A stretch of DNA of 64,000 nt. Source: Mesorhizobium sp. WSM4313 (lineage in GTDB: Bacteria; Pseudomonadota; Alphaproteobacteria; Rhizobiales; Rhizobiaceae). The notes beneath the pieces are model-generated. The model was given only the letters and a program-made list of their open reading frames with translations. It did not search any database and was not told where the DNA came from. Positions within the stretch are counted from its first letter, which is position 1, and every line of letters starts with the position of its first letter. The stretch lies in contig NZ_NSFT01000006.1 in the NCBI RefSeq assembly GCF_002294725.1, positions 1-64,000 of the forward strand, in the 5' to 3' direction. Position numbers and translations under genes: made by a program. Below are positions 55,112-63,145 of this stretch, in pieces.

Positions 55112-55819
55112 ATGAAATTCGCCTATCTGCAGGAGCCGCCTTTCTGCTTCACCGATGCCGCGGGCAAGCTCGGCGGCTGCGACGCGGTGCTCGCCGAGAA
55201 AGTTTGCCAGATGGTTGACCTGGAGAACTTCTCGCCGATCGAGGCGGAATTCGCCGAACTGCTTCCCGGTTTGGTGGACGGCCGCTGGGACATGACGACC
55301 GGCCTGTTCATCTCCGAGGAGCGCAGCAAGCTCGTGGGCTTCACGCGGCCGATCTGGTCACTGCCGGACGGGTTGATGGTCGCCAAAGGCAATCCGCTGG
55401 AGCTGAACGGCTATCGCTCCGTCGCCCAACATCCTTCCGCCGTGCTCGCAGTTATATCGGGCCAGATCCAGCACCAGACCGCGCTGCAGAACGGCGTTCC
55501 GCCCCAGCGGATCAGGATATTCGCCACGCAGGCCGAAGCTGCCGAAGCCGTTGCGGCAGGCCATGCCGACGCGTATGCCAGCGTCGCCATGGCGCATCGC
55601 GGCTATGTCAACGGACGGACTGGCGCACCGCTTGCCGTCATCGACATCCCGGCCTTTGAAAAGCAGCCTGCGGCAGGCGCTTTCGCCCTCGCCAAGGGCA
55701 ACGACGCGCTGCGCCGGCGCGTCGATCAATGTCTCGGCGATCTGCTCGGAAGTGCATGGCACCGGGAGATCATGAGCAAATACGGCTTTTCCGACGGCGA
55801 TGTCGATCGGCTGCTTTGA
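55112..55819 (+). CDS. Amino-acid-type solute-binding-domain protein without signal peptide
   Basis: A 235-residue family 3 bacterial solute-binding domain (SBP_bac_3): CDAVLAEKVCQMVDLENFSP, GRWDMTTGLFISEERSKLVG and ALRRRVDQCLGDLLGSAWHR. It begins MKFAYLQEPPFCFTDAAGKL directly on the fold with no signal peptide and no upstream coding extension, so it is probably cytosolic. No permease or ATPase genes adjoin. It may be a ligand sensor or a decayed transporter part. Confidence 0.85.
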   Translation: MKFAYLQEPPFCFTDAAGKLGGCDAVLAEKVCQMVDLENFSPIEAEFAELLPGLVDGRWDMTTGLFISEERSKLVGFTRPIWSLPDGLMVAKGNPLELNGYRSVAQHPSAVLAVISGQIQHQTALQNGVPPQRIRIFATQAEAAEAVAAGHADAYASVAMAHRGYVNGRTGAPLAVIDIPAFEKQPAAGAFALAKGNDALRRRVDQCLGDLLGSAWHREIMSKYGFSDGDVDRLL

Positions 55820-55832
55820 TTGCTGGAAGCAT

Positions 55833-56177
55833 TCAAAGCCGGATCACATATTCCTTGCGCGTTTTCTCGAGCACTTCCCATGTGCCCTTGAACCCTGGCC
55901 TCAGCACGAAACTGTCGCCGGCCCGCACGGTGCGCGCCTCGCCGCCATCCTCGGCGATCACCGAGACACCGGACAGGATGTGGCAGAACTCCCATTCGTC
56001 ATAGGCGATGCGCCATTTGCCCGGCGTCGCTTCCCAGACGCCGGCATAGAGGCCGCCGTCGCCCTCCTCGACATTCCAGGTGCGGAATTTGGGATCACCC
56101 GAAATCACCCGGTCCGGCGGCGGCGCGCCGGCCTCCGGTTCGACCGCATCGATGTTGAGCGCAAGAAAGGCCGACAT
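55833..56177 (-). CDS. Cupin-domain protein
   Basis: A 114-residue small cupin: GGLYAGVWEATPGKWRIAYD, EFCHILSGVSVIAED and VRAGDSFVLRPGFKGTWEV. Conserved Glu and His of the metal site appear in WEFCHILSG. It follows metY by one base on the same strand, so it is co-transcribed with it. The role in methionine metabolism is unknown. Confidence 0.86.
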   Translation of the reverse strand: MSAFLALNIDAVEPEAGAPPPDRVISGDPKFRTWNVEEGDGGLYAGVWEATPGKWRIAYDEWEFCHILSGVSVIAEDGGEARTVRAGDSFVLRPGFKGTWEVLEKTRKEYVIRL

Positions 56178-56178
56178 A

Positions 56179-57459
56179 TCAGACCTTGCCGAGCGCCTGC
56201 TCGAGATCGGCAACGATATCGTTGACGTCCTCGATGCCGACCGAAAGGCGGACGGTGTCAGGTCCGGCGCCGGCCTTGACCTTCTGCTCATCGGAAAGCT
56301 GGCGGTGCGTGGTCGAGGCCGGATGAATGACCAGCGATTTGGTGTCGCCGACATTGGCGAGGTGCGAGAACAGTTCGAGCGCCTCGACGAATTTGATGCC
56401 GGCCTCGTAGCCGCCCTTGAGGCCGAAGGTGAACACTGCGCCTGCGCCCTGCGGCGAATATTTCTTCTGCAGCGCGTTGTTCTTGTCACCTGGAAGGCCG
56501 GGATAGTTCACCCAGGCTACCTTCGGATGGTTCGACAGCCAGCCGGCAACGCTCGCGGCATTGTCGCAATGACGCTGCATGCGCAGCGGCAGCGTTTCCA
56601 GGCCGGTCAGGATCAGGAAGGCGTTGAAGGGCGAGATCGCCGGGCCGATGTCGCGCAGGCCAAGCACGCGGGCGGCAATCGCGAAGGCGAAGTTGCCGAA
56701 AGTCTCGTGCAGGACGAGGCCGCCATATTCAGGGCGCGGCTCCGACAGCATCGGGTATTTGCCGGACTTCGACCAGTCAAAGGTGCCGCCATCGACGATG
56801 ACGCCGCCGATCGAATTGCCGTGGCCGCCGATGAACTTGGTCAGCGAGTGCACGACGATGTCGGCGCCGTGCTCGATCGGCCGGACCAGATAGGGCGAGG
56901 CCAGCGTGTTGTCGACGATCAGCGGCAGGCCGTGCTTGCGGGCAATATCGCCGATCTTCTCGATGTCGACGAAGACGCCGCCAGGGTTGGCAAGGCTTTC
57001 GATGAAGATCGCCTTGGTCCTGTCGTCGATCTGGCTCTCGAAGGTCGCCGGATCGTTTGCTTCTGCCCAGCGAACTTCCCAGCCGAAGTTCTTGAAGGCA
57101 TGGCCGAACTGGTTGATCGAGCCGCCATAAAGCTTGTTGGCGGCGATGAAGTTGTCGCCCGGCTGCATCAGATTGTGGAAGACGATGACCTGCGCGGCGT
57201 GGCCCGAGGCGACGGCAAGTGCCGCGGTGCCGCCTTCGAGCGCCGCGACGCGTTCCTCGAGAACCGCCTGGGTCGGGTTCATGATGCGCGTGTAGATGTT
57301 GCCGAAGGCCTTCAGCCCGAACAGCGAGGCGGCATGGTCGGCGTCGTCGAAGACGAAGGAGGTGGTCTGGTAGATCGGCGTGGCGCGGGCGCCGGTCGCC
57401 GGATCGGGCTTTGCGCCTGCATGAACGGCTAAAGTGCTGAAACCAGGCGTACGGGTCAT
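56179..57459 (-). CDS. metY: O-acetylhomoserine sulfhydrylase / aminocarboxypropyltransferase
   Basis: A 426-residue PLP enzyme of the Cys/Met metabolism family, making homocysteine (or methionine) from O-acetylhomoserine and sulfide. The parts are TPIYQTTSFVFDD, ALEGGTAALAVASGHAAQV, VDNTLASPYLVRPIEHGADI followed by the PLP lysine in HSLTKFIGGHG. Length fits MetY rather than the shorter MetZ. No riboswitch was seen upstream. Confidence 0.93.
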   Translation of the reverse strand: MTRTPGFSTLAVHAGAKPDPATGARATPIYQTTSFVFDDADHAASLFGLKAFGNIYTRIMNPTQAVLEERVAALEGGTAALAVASGHAAQVIVFHNLMQPGDNFIAANKLYGGSINQFGHAFKNFGWEVRWAEANDPATFESQIDDRTKAIFIESLANPGGVFVDIEKIGDIARKHGLPLIVDNTLASPYLVRPIEHGADIVVHSLTKFIGGHGNSIGGVIVDGGTFDWSKSGKYPMLSEPRPEYGGLVLHETFGNFAFAIAARVLGLRDIGPAISPFNAFLILTGLETLPLRMQRHCDNAASVAGWLSNHPKVAWVNYPGLPGDKNNALQKKYSPQGAGAVFTFGLKGGYEAGIKFVEALELFSHLANVGDTKSLVIHPASTTHRQLSDEQKVKAGAGPDTVRLSVGIEDVNDIVADLEQALGKV

Positions 57460-57615
57460 CGAAATCCCTCTCCTAACGTTCGAAATCGCCGGGCATTCTT
57501 GGCGAAGCGCGGCGGGGAATGCAAAGAAGAAAATACCGTTCGGGGCGCGATCTGCGACGAACGCCCGGGAAAATCCATTTCGTCCCGGAATAATTTTGCG
57601 CGAACTACCGCGTGC

Positions 57616-58137
57616 TTATTTCTGTCTTACGCCGAAGCTCTGAAATCCCTGGCGCATCACAGGTTTTTTCGACGACAGCACGCCGGAGTTGACGCCAGTC
57701 CAGCCGATCTCGCCGGACAGCTTGCCGTATTCGATCTTCGGGCAGCGGTTCATCACCACCTTGATGCCGACAGCTTCGGCGCGGGCAGCCGCCTCATCGT
57801 TGCGCACGCCAAGCTGCATCCAGACGACCTTGGGCAGCGGGTCGAGCTGAAGCACCTGGTCGACGACGCCGGGCACCGCCGCCGAGCCTCGAAAAATATC
57901 GACCATGTCGACCGGCTGCGGCAGGTCGGCGAGGCTGGCGTAGACAGTGCGGCCAAGGATTTCCTTGCCGGCATGGCCGGGATTGATCGGGAACACCGAA
58001 AAGCCCTTGGCCAAGAGGTATTTCAGCACGAAGTAGCTTGGCCGCACATCGTTGGGCGAAGCGCCGACCATGGCGATCGTCTTCACCGAATTCAGGATGC
58101 CGGCGATGTAGCTGTTGTCGTAGGTATCGTGGTTCAT
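57616..58137 (-). CDS. CoA-binding-domain protein (YccU type)
   Basis: A 173-residue Rossmann-fold protein of the succinyl-CoA ligase-like CoA-binding family: SVKTIAMVGASPNDVRPSYF, VFPINPGHAGKEILGRT and PLPKVVWMQLGVRNDEAAAR. Biochemical role unknown. Its ATG overlaps the stop of the preceding GNAT gene (ATGA). Confidence 0.9.
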   Translation of the reverse strand: MNHDTYDNSYIAGILNSVKTIAMVGASPNDVRPSYFVLKYLLAKGFSVFPINPGHAGKEILGRTVYASLADLPQPVDMVDIFRGSAAVPGVVDQVLQLDPLPKVVWMQLGVRNDEAAARAEAVGIKVVMNRCPKIEYGKLSGEIGWTGVNSGVLSSKKPVMRQGFQSFGVRQK

Positions 58138-58907
58138 GCTGCGACGGTTTTCCTGCGGTAATGGTAACGATAAAGCTCGCGATCGAAGCCGAGCGAGGCG
58201 TAGAGCGCGCGTGCGGGCGTGTTGTCGGCGACCACTTGCAGGCAGCCGGCCTTGGCGCCCGCCCGCCTGGCCCAGCCGATCAGCCCGCCGACCGTCCTGC
58301 GGCCGAGCCCCTGCTGCCTGAATCTGGCGTCGGTTTCAACTGCCTCGACGACAAGCAGACCGTTGCGGATGACGCCGAAGGCAAAGGCTGCGATTTGGCC
58401 ATCACGCTCACACGACACGAACGCTCTGTCACCCACGATCAGGCTGGTCATATGGCGAAAGATGCGGCGCTCCGCCTCGTCGTAGCCGCCAGTACGGAAG
58501 CGCGCCTCGAACCAGTTCTCCGTCGGCGCCGCTGAGACCGTGATATCGCCTTCATTGTTTCCCTGAAGCACGTCGATCTGGGCATGGAGGTGTATCGTAC
58601 CACCTTCCCGGCTGTAATCCCGACGGTCGAGTTCGAGTTCCAGTTCGGCCGCGATATCGGGAACGCGAAACAGCGGGGCCTGGCCATGGCTGGCATAGAA
58701 CGCCTCGGCGGCGTCGATTACTCGCTCAGGCGCGCCGCGCAGGCCACGCATGGGATTAGCGGAATTCGGCCGCCTGATCCGCCCACCTGAACGGCGAAAC
58801 ATCCATCCGAGAGCGACGGTCTCACGCGCAGCAGGCCAGGCTTCGCGGCAGGCGTCTTCCACTTCCCAATTGAGATCTTCCCGGTTCACGCGCCCACCGC
58901 TAATCAT
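58134..58907 (-). CDS. GNAT-family acetyltransferase with long N-terminal region
   Basis: A 257-residue protein. The C-terminal GNAT domain has VVEAVETDARFRQQGLGRRT and CLQVVADNTPARALYASLGF. The N-terminal half (GWMFRRSGGRIRRPNSANP, RVIDAAEAFYASHG) is typical of a class of rhizobial GNATs with a duplicated or degenerate first domain. Target unknown. It overlaps the AAA gene by 8 bp and the CoA-binding gene by 4 bp, forming a tight operon. Confidence 0.87.
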   Translation of the reverse strand: MISGGRVNREDLNWEVEDACREAWPAARETVALGWMFRRSGGRIRRPNSANPMRGLRGAPERVIDAAEAFYASHGQAPLFRVPDIAAELELELDRRDYSREGGTIHLHAQIDVLQGNNEGDITVSAAPTENWFEARFRTGGYDEAERRIFRHMTSLIVGDRAFVSCERDGQIAAFAFGVIRNGLLVVEAVETDARFRQQGLGRRTVGGLIGWARRAGAKAGCLQVVADNTPARALYASLGFDRELYRYHYRRKTVAA

Positions 58908-59676
58908 CGCCTTCCCGCAGCGCCTCCTCCATAAACATCCCAGGATCGCTGCAGAAGTCGCGCATCATGCGAAAATGATCGGTGTCCTGAAAATCGATCA
59001 GGTCGAGGCCGAAGCGGCCGATGCGGAAGAGCCGTGCGTTCGGGCAAGCCATCAGCAGCGGCGAATGCGTTGCCATGATCACCTGCGCGGTGCCGGACTG
59101 CTCCATGCGTTGAAGCAGTTTCAGCAGCTCGATCTGGCGCGTCGGCGACAGCGCGCTTTCTGGCTCGTCGAGGATGTAGATGCCTTGTCGGCGGCAGCGC
59201 TCCTCGAAGAAGCGGATAAAGCCCTCACCATGCGACCATGACAGGAAATCGGGCGGCGTTCCGCCAGATTCCCGCGCCGCTTCATCGAGGTAGCGGGCAA
59301 CGGAATAGAAAGACTCGGCGCGAAAAAACCAACCAGCGGTCACCTTCGGCAACCAGTGACACCGAAAGCTATCCGCCAGCCCTGCGCCGCTCTTGTCGAT
59401 GGCAATGGAATGGTCGACCGGACGGTAACCTTTTCCGCCGCCCGCCTCGTCATAGCCGGCCAGCGCGCCGATGGCTTCAAGCAGCGTCGATTTGCCGGTG
59501 CCGTTCTCGCCGACGATGACGGTGATGGCGCTCGTGAATTCAAATTCGAATTCGCGGGTGTGGAAGATCGGCAGGTTCCACGGATATTGCTCCCAATCCG
59601 CGACGCGCGACGGCTCAAGCAGGATGCGCTTGAGATAGGGCGCTTTCAGCCGCGTCAGTTGCTTGCGGGCAGCCAC
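58900..59676 (-). CDS. AAA-type ATPase (ABC/SMC-like)
   Basis: A 258-residue stand-alone ATPase. Walker A is VGENGTGKSTLLEAIG (about residues 54-69), Walker B is YILDEPESALSP, and the H-loop is MATHSP. The signature region is in SWSHGEGFIRFF. No membrane domain, so it is not a transporter ATPase. Similar proteins act in DNA or stress functions, unspecified. It is the first gene of the operon with the GNAT and CoA-binding genes. Confidence 0.88.
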   Translation of the reverse strand: MAARKQLTRLKAPYLKRILLEPSRVADWEQYPWNLPIFHTREFEFEFTSAITVIVGENGTGKSTLLEAIGALAGYDEAGGGKGYRPVDHSIAIDKSGAGLADSFRCHWLPKVTAGWFFRAESFYSVARYLDEAARESGGTPPDFLSWSHGEGFIRFFEERCRRQGIYILDEPESALSPTRQIELLKLLQRMEQSGTAQVIMATHSPLLMACPNARLFRIGRFGLDLIDFQDTDHFRMMRDFCSDPGMFMEEALREGDD

Positions 59677-59720
59677 GTCGAACCTTCAGCGATGGAATGG
59701 CTCGGTTCCATTCAAGCCGG

Positions 59721-60542
59721 CTACTCGTCGGTCCATTCGGGCTTGCGCTTGCCGATGAAGGCGCCGATGCCTTCCTCGGCGTCGCGCGCCAGCATGTTTT
59801 CGACCATCACGCGGCCGGTATGGGCATAAGCGTCGGCCAACCCCATTTCGGCCTGGGCATAGAAAGCCTCCTTGCCGGTTTTGATCACCAAAGAGGATTT
59901 GGATGCAATGGTTTGCGCGTATTTGTTGACAACCTGAATCAGATATTCGCGCGGCACGATGCGGTTGATCAGCCCGAACTCCTTGGCGGTCGCCGCATCG
60001 ATCGTCTCGCCGGTGAGCAGCATTTCCATCGCCTGCTTGCGCGAGACGTTGCGCGACAGCGCCACCATAGGCGTCGAGCAGAACAGACCGATGTTGACGC
60101 CAGGCGTGCAGAAACTCGCCTCGTGCGAAGCGATGGCAAGGTCGCAGCTGGCGACCAGCTGCAGGCCGGCGGCTGTCGCGAGGCCGTCGACCTCTGCGAT
60201 CACCGGTTTCGGGTGGCGCACGATGGTCTGCATCAATTTCGCGCAGGCCGCGAAGGTCGTTTCGAAGAAGGCCTTGCCCCGATCCGGTTCGGCGCGGTGC
60301 GCCGTCATTTCCTTGAGGTCATGGCCGGCACAGAACACTTTTCCCGACGCTGCAAGGATGATGACGCGCACGGATCTGTCGGTCTTAACGCGATCGAATT
60401 CGGCCTGCAGCGCCGCCATGGTCGCCAGCGATAACGCATTGGCCGGCGGGCTGACGAGCGTGAGGCGCAGGATGCCCTTGTCCTGGCTGACAAGAACAGG
60501 ACCGTCGGCGACGGCGGGCTTGATGGCGACGACTTCGGCCAT
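59721..60542 (-). CDS. Enoyl-CoA hydratase/isomerase family protein
   Basis: A 273-residue crotonase-fold protein: LVSPPANALSLATMAALQAE, GKVFCAGHDLKEM and ASCDLAIASHEASFCTPGVN followed by IGLFCSTP. The oxyanion-hole AGHDL and GLATAAGLQL are present. It resembles the ECHDC3-type subgroup, often annotated enoyl-CoA hydratase; the substrate is not certain. Confidence 0.92.
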   Translation of the reverse strand: MAEVVAIKPAVADGPVLVSQDKGILRLTLVSPPANALSLATMAALQAEFDRVKTDRSVRVIILAASGKVFCAGHDLKEMTAHRAEPDRGKAFFETTFAACAKLMQTIVRHPKPVIAEVDGLATAAGLQLVASCDLAIASHEASFCTPGVNIGLFCSTPMVALSRNVSRKQAMEMLLTGETIDAATAKEFGLINRIVPREYLIQVVNKYAQTIASKSSLVIKTGKEAFYAQAEMGLADAYAHTGRVMVENMLARDAEEGIGAFIGKRKPEWTDE

Positions 60543-60692
60543 TTTTAAACCTCTCGATCAGCGCTCGCGGCTTATGGAGCAACAGAACTACCATGCTGCC
60601 GGTTGAAGAACAGCCGCGAGACGTGTTTTCTCCGTCGCAGCGTTTGGTCCAGACGCACCGCCCGGAACTGCTCTTTCATATAGGACGCCGCC

Positions 60693-61157
60693 ATGCCCGC
60701 CCAAAGCGATCTGAAGCCAATGCTCAACGCGGCGGAAGTCAATGCACTGATGGCAAGCGTCTATCCGCAGCTCAACGACAATTTCACCTCCTATGAGGCG
60801 ATCGACGTTTTTCCGGGCGGCTGCACGGTGCGGCTGAACGCTGACGAGCGGCATCTGCGTCCCGGCGGCACGGTATCCGGTCCGGCGCTGTTCACGTTGG
60901 CCGACATCGGCGGCTATGTCTGCGTGCTCAGCCATGCCGGCCCGGACGCGCTTTCGGTGACGGTCAATCTCGACATCAATTTCATGCGCAAGGCCGAAGC
61001 CGGTCCGATAGATGGCCATTGCCGGATCCTGAAGCTCGGCAAGAGCCTGATGGTGTTCGATATCGATATTGTCGCGGGCCCGGACGGACACACTGTCGCG
61101 CACGCCACCGGCACCTATTCGATCCCGAGGAAGCGAATAAGCGACAAGCCGGCCTGA
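60693..61157 (+). CDS. PaaI-family thioesterase (hotdog fold)
   Basis: A 154-residue hotdog thioesterase: GGCTVRLNADERHLRPGGTV, ALFTLADIGGYVCVLSHAG and VNLDINFMRKAEAG. The catalytic Asp is in the TLADIGG part. It is divergent from the enoyl-CoA hydratase gene and may be co-regulated with acyl-CoA metabolism. Confidence 0.9.
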   Translation: MPAQSDLKPMLNAAEVNALMASVYPQLNDNFTSYEAIDVFPGGCTVRLNADERHLRPGGTVSGPALFTLADIGGYVCVLSHAGPDALSVTVNLDINFMRKAEAGPIDGHCRILKLGKSLMVFDIDIVAGPDGHTVAHATGTYSIPRKRISDKPA

Positions 61158-61198
61158 CGTCTTGCCGGAACTCCCAGTCGATAGGTTCGTTCTGCGGC

Positions 61199-61849
61199 AT
61201 GCCCGATGTTACGACCTACCTTGCCTTCGTCGGCGCCGTGCTCGCCTATCAGCTTTCTGGTGTCGGTCCAGACATGATGCTGGTGATCAGCCGCGGCGTC
61301 GGGCAAGGCTGGCGCCATGCCCTGGCGACTGCAGCGGGCTGCGTATCGGCCGGCGTCGTCCAGATTCCATTACTGGCAATGGGGCTTGCCTCGCTGATCA
61401 CATCCTCCCCATCTCTTTACAGCCTCCTTCAGATCGTCGGCGCCATCTATCTGATCGCCATCGGGATCAAATTCCTGTTGGCCCGTCGGTTGGGCAAAGG
61501 TGGCGGTGCGTCTACCTTTGCCGAGACGAGCAGTATCCCAGCCGCTTTCCGGCAAGGCGTGATCTGCAATCTCACCAATCCGACGACGCTCGCTTTCATG
61601 CTGGCGGTGCTGCCGCAGTTCGTTCATCCCTGGGTCGGTTCGCCTGCACTGCAGTTCATCATTCTCGGTACGACCATGAAGATGATGGGACTGGTTGTCC
61701 TCAGCGCTTTCGCGTTGACCTCCGGCGCGGTTGGCGGCTGGCTGGGGCGCCGAGGCACGTTCGTCGTTTGGCAAGAAAGGCTGACAGGAGCCTTGATGGT
61801 CGCGATCGGCGTCAAGCTTCTTCTTGCCGCCGTGACCGGGCGGCGGTGA
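61199..61849 (+). CDS. LysE-family amino acid exporter
   Basis: A 216-residue membrane exporter with six helices: LAFVGAVLAYQLSGVGPDMM, GAIYLIAIGIKFLLARRL, NPTTLAFMLAVLPQFV. The family PGPD motif is altered to VGPDM. The ATG at 61199 starts MPDVTTYLAFVGA. Substrate unknown; amino acids or homoserine lactones are usual. Confidence 0.9.
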   Translation: MPDVTTYLAFVGAVLAYQLSGVGPDMMLVISRGVGQGWRHALATAAGCVSAGVVQIPLLAMGLASLITSSPSLYSLLQIVGAIYLIAIGIKFLLARRLGKGGGASTFAETSSIPAAFRQGVICNLTNPTTLAFMLAVLPQFVHPWVGSPALQFIILGTTMKMMGLVVLSAFALTSGAVGGWLGRRGTFVVWQERLTGALMVAIGVKLLLAAVTGRR

Positions 61850-61954
61850 ACGAAAGAGAGCTATTTTGACAAATAGGTGTGAGGTAAAATAATACCTTCT
61901 ACCTTAGTTATTGAATTTAAACGGCTTTTCGCGACCATAAACCGCAACCGATGC

Positions 61955-61983
61955 TTGACGCGCCAAGCACCCTCGCCTATAAG
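61955..61983 (+). promoter_or_regulatory. Promoter of rplM-rpsI
   Basis: A -35 TTGACG (61955-61960), a 17-bp spacer and -10 TATAAG (61978-61983). The match is strong and lies 137 bp before the L13 start, as expected for a ribosomal protein operon. The preceding 100 bp are A/T-rich with no gene. Confidence 0.75.
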
Positions 61984-62120
61984 CCGACCCGAAGCAGCGG
62001 CCCGCAAAGGCCGCCGTTTTGTTATTGGCGGAGCGGCTCCGGTCATCCCGTCAATCCAAGCAACAAGAAACGCCTTCTCTGTCCCTCCTGGACGGGAAAG
62101 GTCAAACCTGAGAGCAAAAC

Positions 62121-62585
62121 ATGGCTACCTTTTCGCAGAAGCCTGCGGATGTGGTGAAGAAGTGGGTGCTGATCGACGCCGAAGGTCTCGTCGTCGGTCG
62201 TCTGGCCACTGTCATCGCCAACCATCTGCGCGGCAAGCACAAGCCCACCTTCACCCCGCATGTCGATGACGGCGACAATGTCATCGTCATCAATGCCGAC
62301 AAGGTGGTGTTCACCGGCAAGAAATATACCGACAAGGTCTATTACTGGCACACCGGCCACCCCGGCGGCATCAAGGAGCGCACCGCGCGTCAGCTGCTCG
62401 AGGGCCGTTTCCCCGAGCGCGTCGTCGAGAAGGCCGTCGAGCGCATGATCCCGCGCGGCCCGCTTGGCCGCCGCCAGATGAAGAATCTCCGCGTCTATGC
62501 CGGCGCCGAGCATCCGCACACCGCCCAGCAGCCCGTCACGCTTGACGTGGCCAAGCTGAACTCCAAGAACAAGAGGGCCTCGTAA
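62121..62585 (+). CDS. rplM: 50S ribosomal protein L13
   Basis: A 154-residue L13: [40 protein letters not shown] and the rRNA-binding [20 protein letters not shown]. Its stop overlaps the start of rpsI by one base (TAATG). The rplM-rpsI pair is conserved in bacteria. Confidence 0.98.
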   Translation: MATFSQKPADVVKKWVLIDAEGLVVGRLATVIANHLRGKHKPTFTPHVDDGDNVIVINADKVVFTGKKYTDKVYYWHTGHPGGIKERTARQLLEGRFPERVVEKAVERMIPRGPLGRRQMKNLRVYAGAEHPHTAQQPVTLDVAKLNSKNKRAS

Positions 62586-63055
62586 TGGCTGAGCTTTCCT
62601 CGCTCGCAGAACTCGGCACAGTCGCCGCGCAGCCGGCCGCGCCCGTGCATGTCCAGAAGCTCGACAAGTCGGGCCGCGCCTATGCCACCGGCAAGCGCAA
62701 GAACGCCATCGCGCGCGTCTGGGTGAAGCCGGGCTCCGGCAAGATCACCGTCAACGATAAGGAATTCGCGAGCTATTTCGCGCGTCCGGTGCTGCAGATG
62801 ATCCTCAACCAGCCGATCGTCGCGGCCAACCGCGCCGGCCAGTACGACATCGTCGCCACTGTCATCGGCGGCGGCCTCTCCGGCCAGGCGGGTGCGGTGC
62901 GTCACGGCATCTCCAAGGCGCTGACCTATTACGAGCCGGGCCTGCGCTCGGTGCTGAAGAAGGGCGGCTTCCTGACCCGCGACAGCCGCGTGGTCGAGCG
63001 CAAGAAGTACGGCAAGGCGAAGGCCCGCCGCTCTTTCCAGTTTTCCAAGCGCTAA
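62585..63055 (+). CDS. rpsI: 30S ribosomal protein S9
   Basis: A 156-residue S9: [57 protein letters not shown] and the conserved basic C-terminus RRSFQFSKR reaching the decoding site. It follows rplM with a 1-base overlap. An intrinsic terminator follows. Confidence 0.98.
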   Translation: MAELSSLAELGTVAAQPAAPVHVQKLDKSGRAYATGKRKNAIARVWVKPGSGKITVNDKEFASYFARPVLQMILNQPIVAANRAGQYDIVATVIGGGLSGQAGAVRHGISKALTYYEPGLRSVLKKGGFLTRDSRVVERKKYGKAKARRSFQFSKR

Positions 63056-63112
63056 GGAGCGCTTGGAGGCAAGTTCTCGAAGCGCTAAGCGCCGCGAAGT
63101 CCAAGCATTTCG

Positions 63113-63145
63113 AAAAGGTCGCCTCCGGGCGGCCTTTTGTTTTTC
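63113..63145 (+). terminator. Intrinsic terminator after rpsI
   Basis: AAAAGG-T-CGCC and GGCG-G-CCTTTT form a stem around TCCG (63113-63137), followed by TGTTTTT. It lies 58 bp after the rpsI stop and ends next to the convergent LysR gene's stop. Confidence 0.88.

Noticed and set aside
57460..57615. Possible SAM-II riboswitch upstream of metY
   Set aside because: SAM-II elements occur before met genes in alphaproteobacteria, but I could not find the conserved pseudoknot sequences here.
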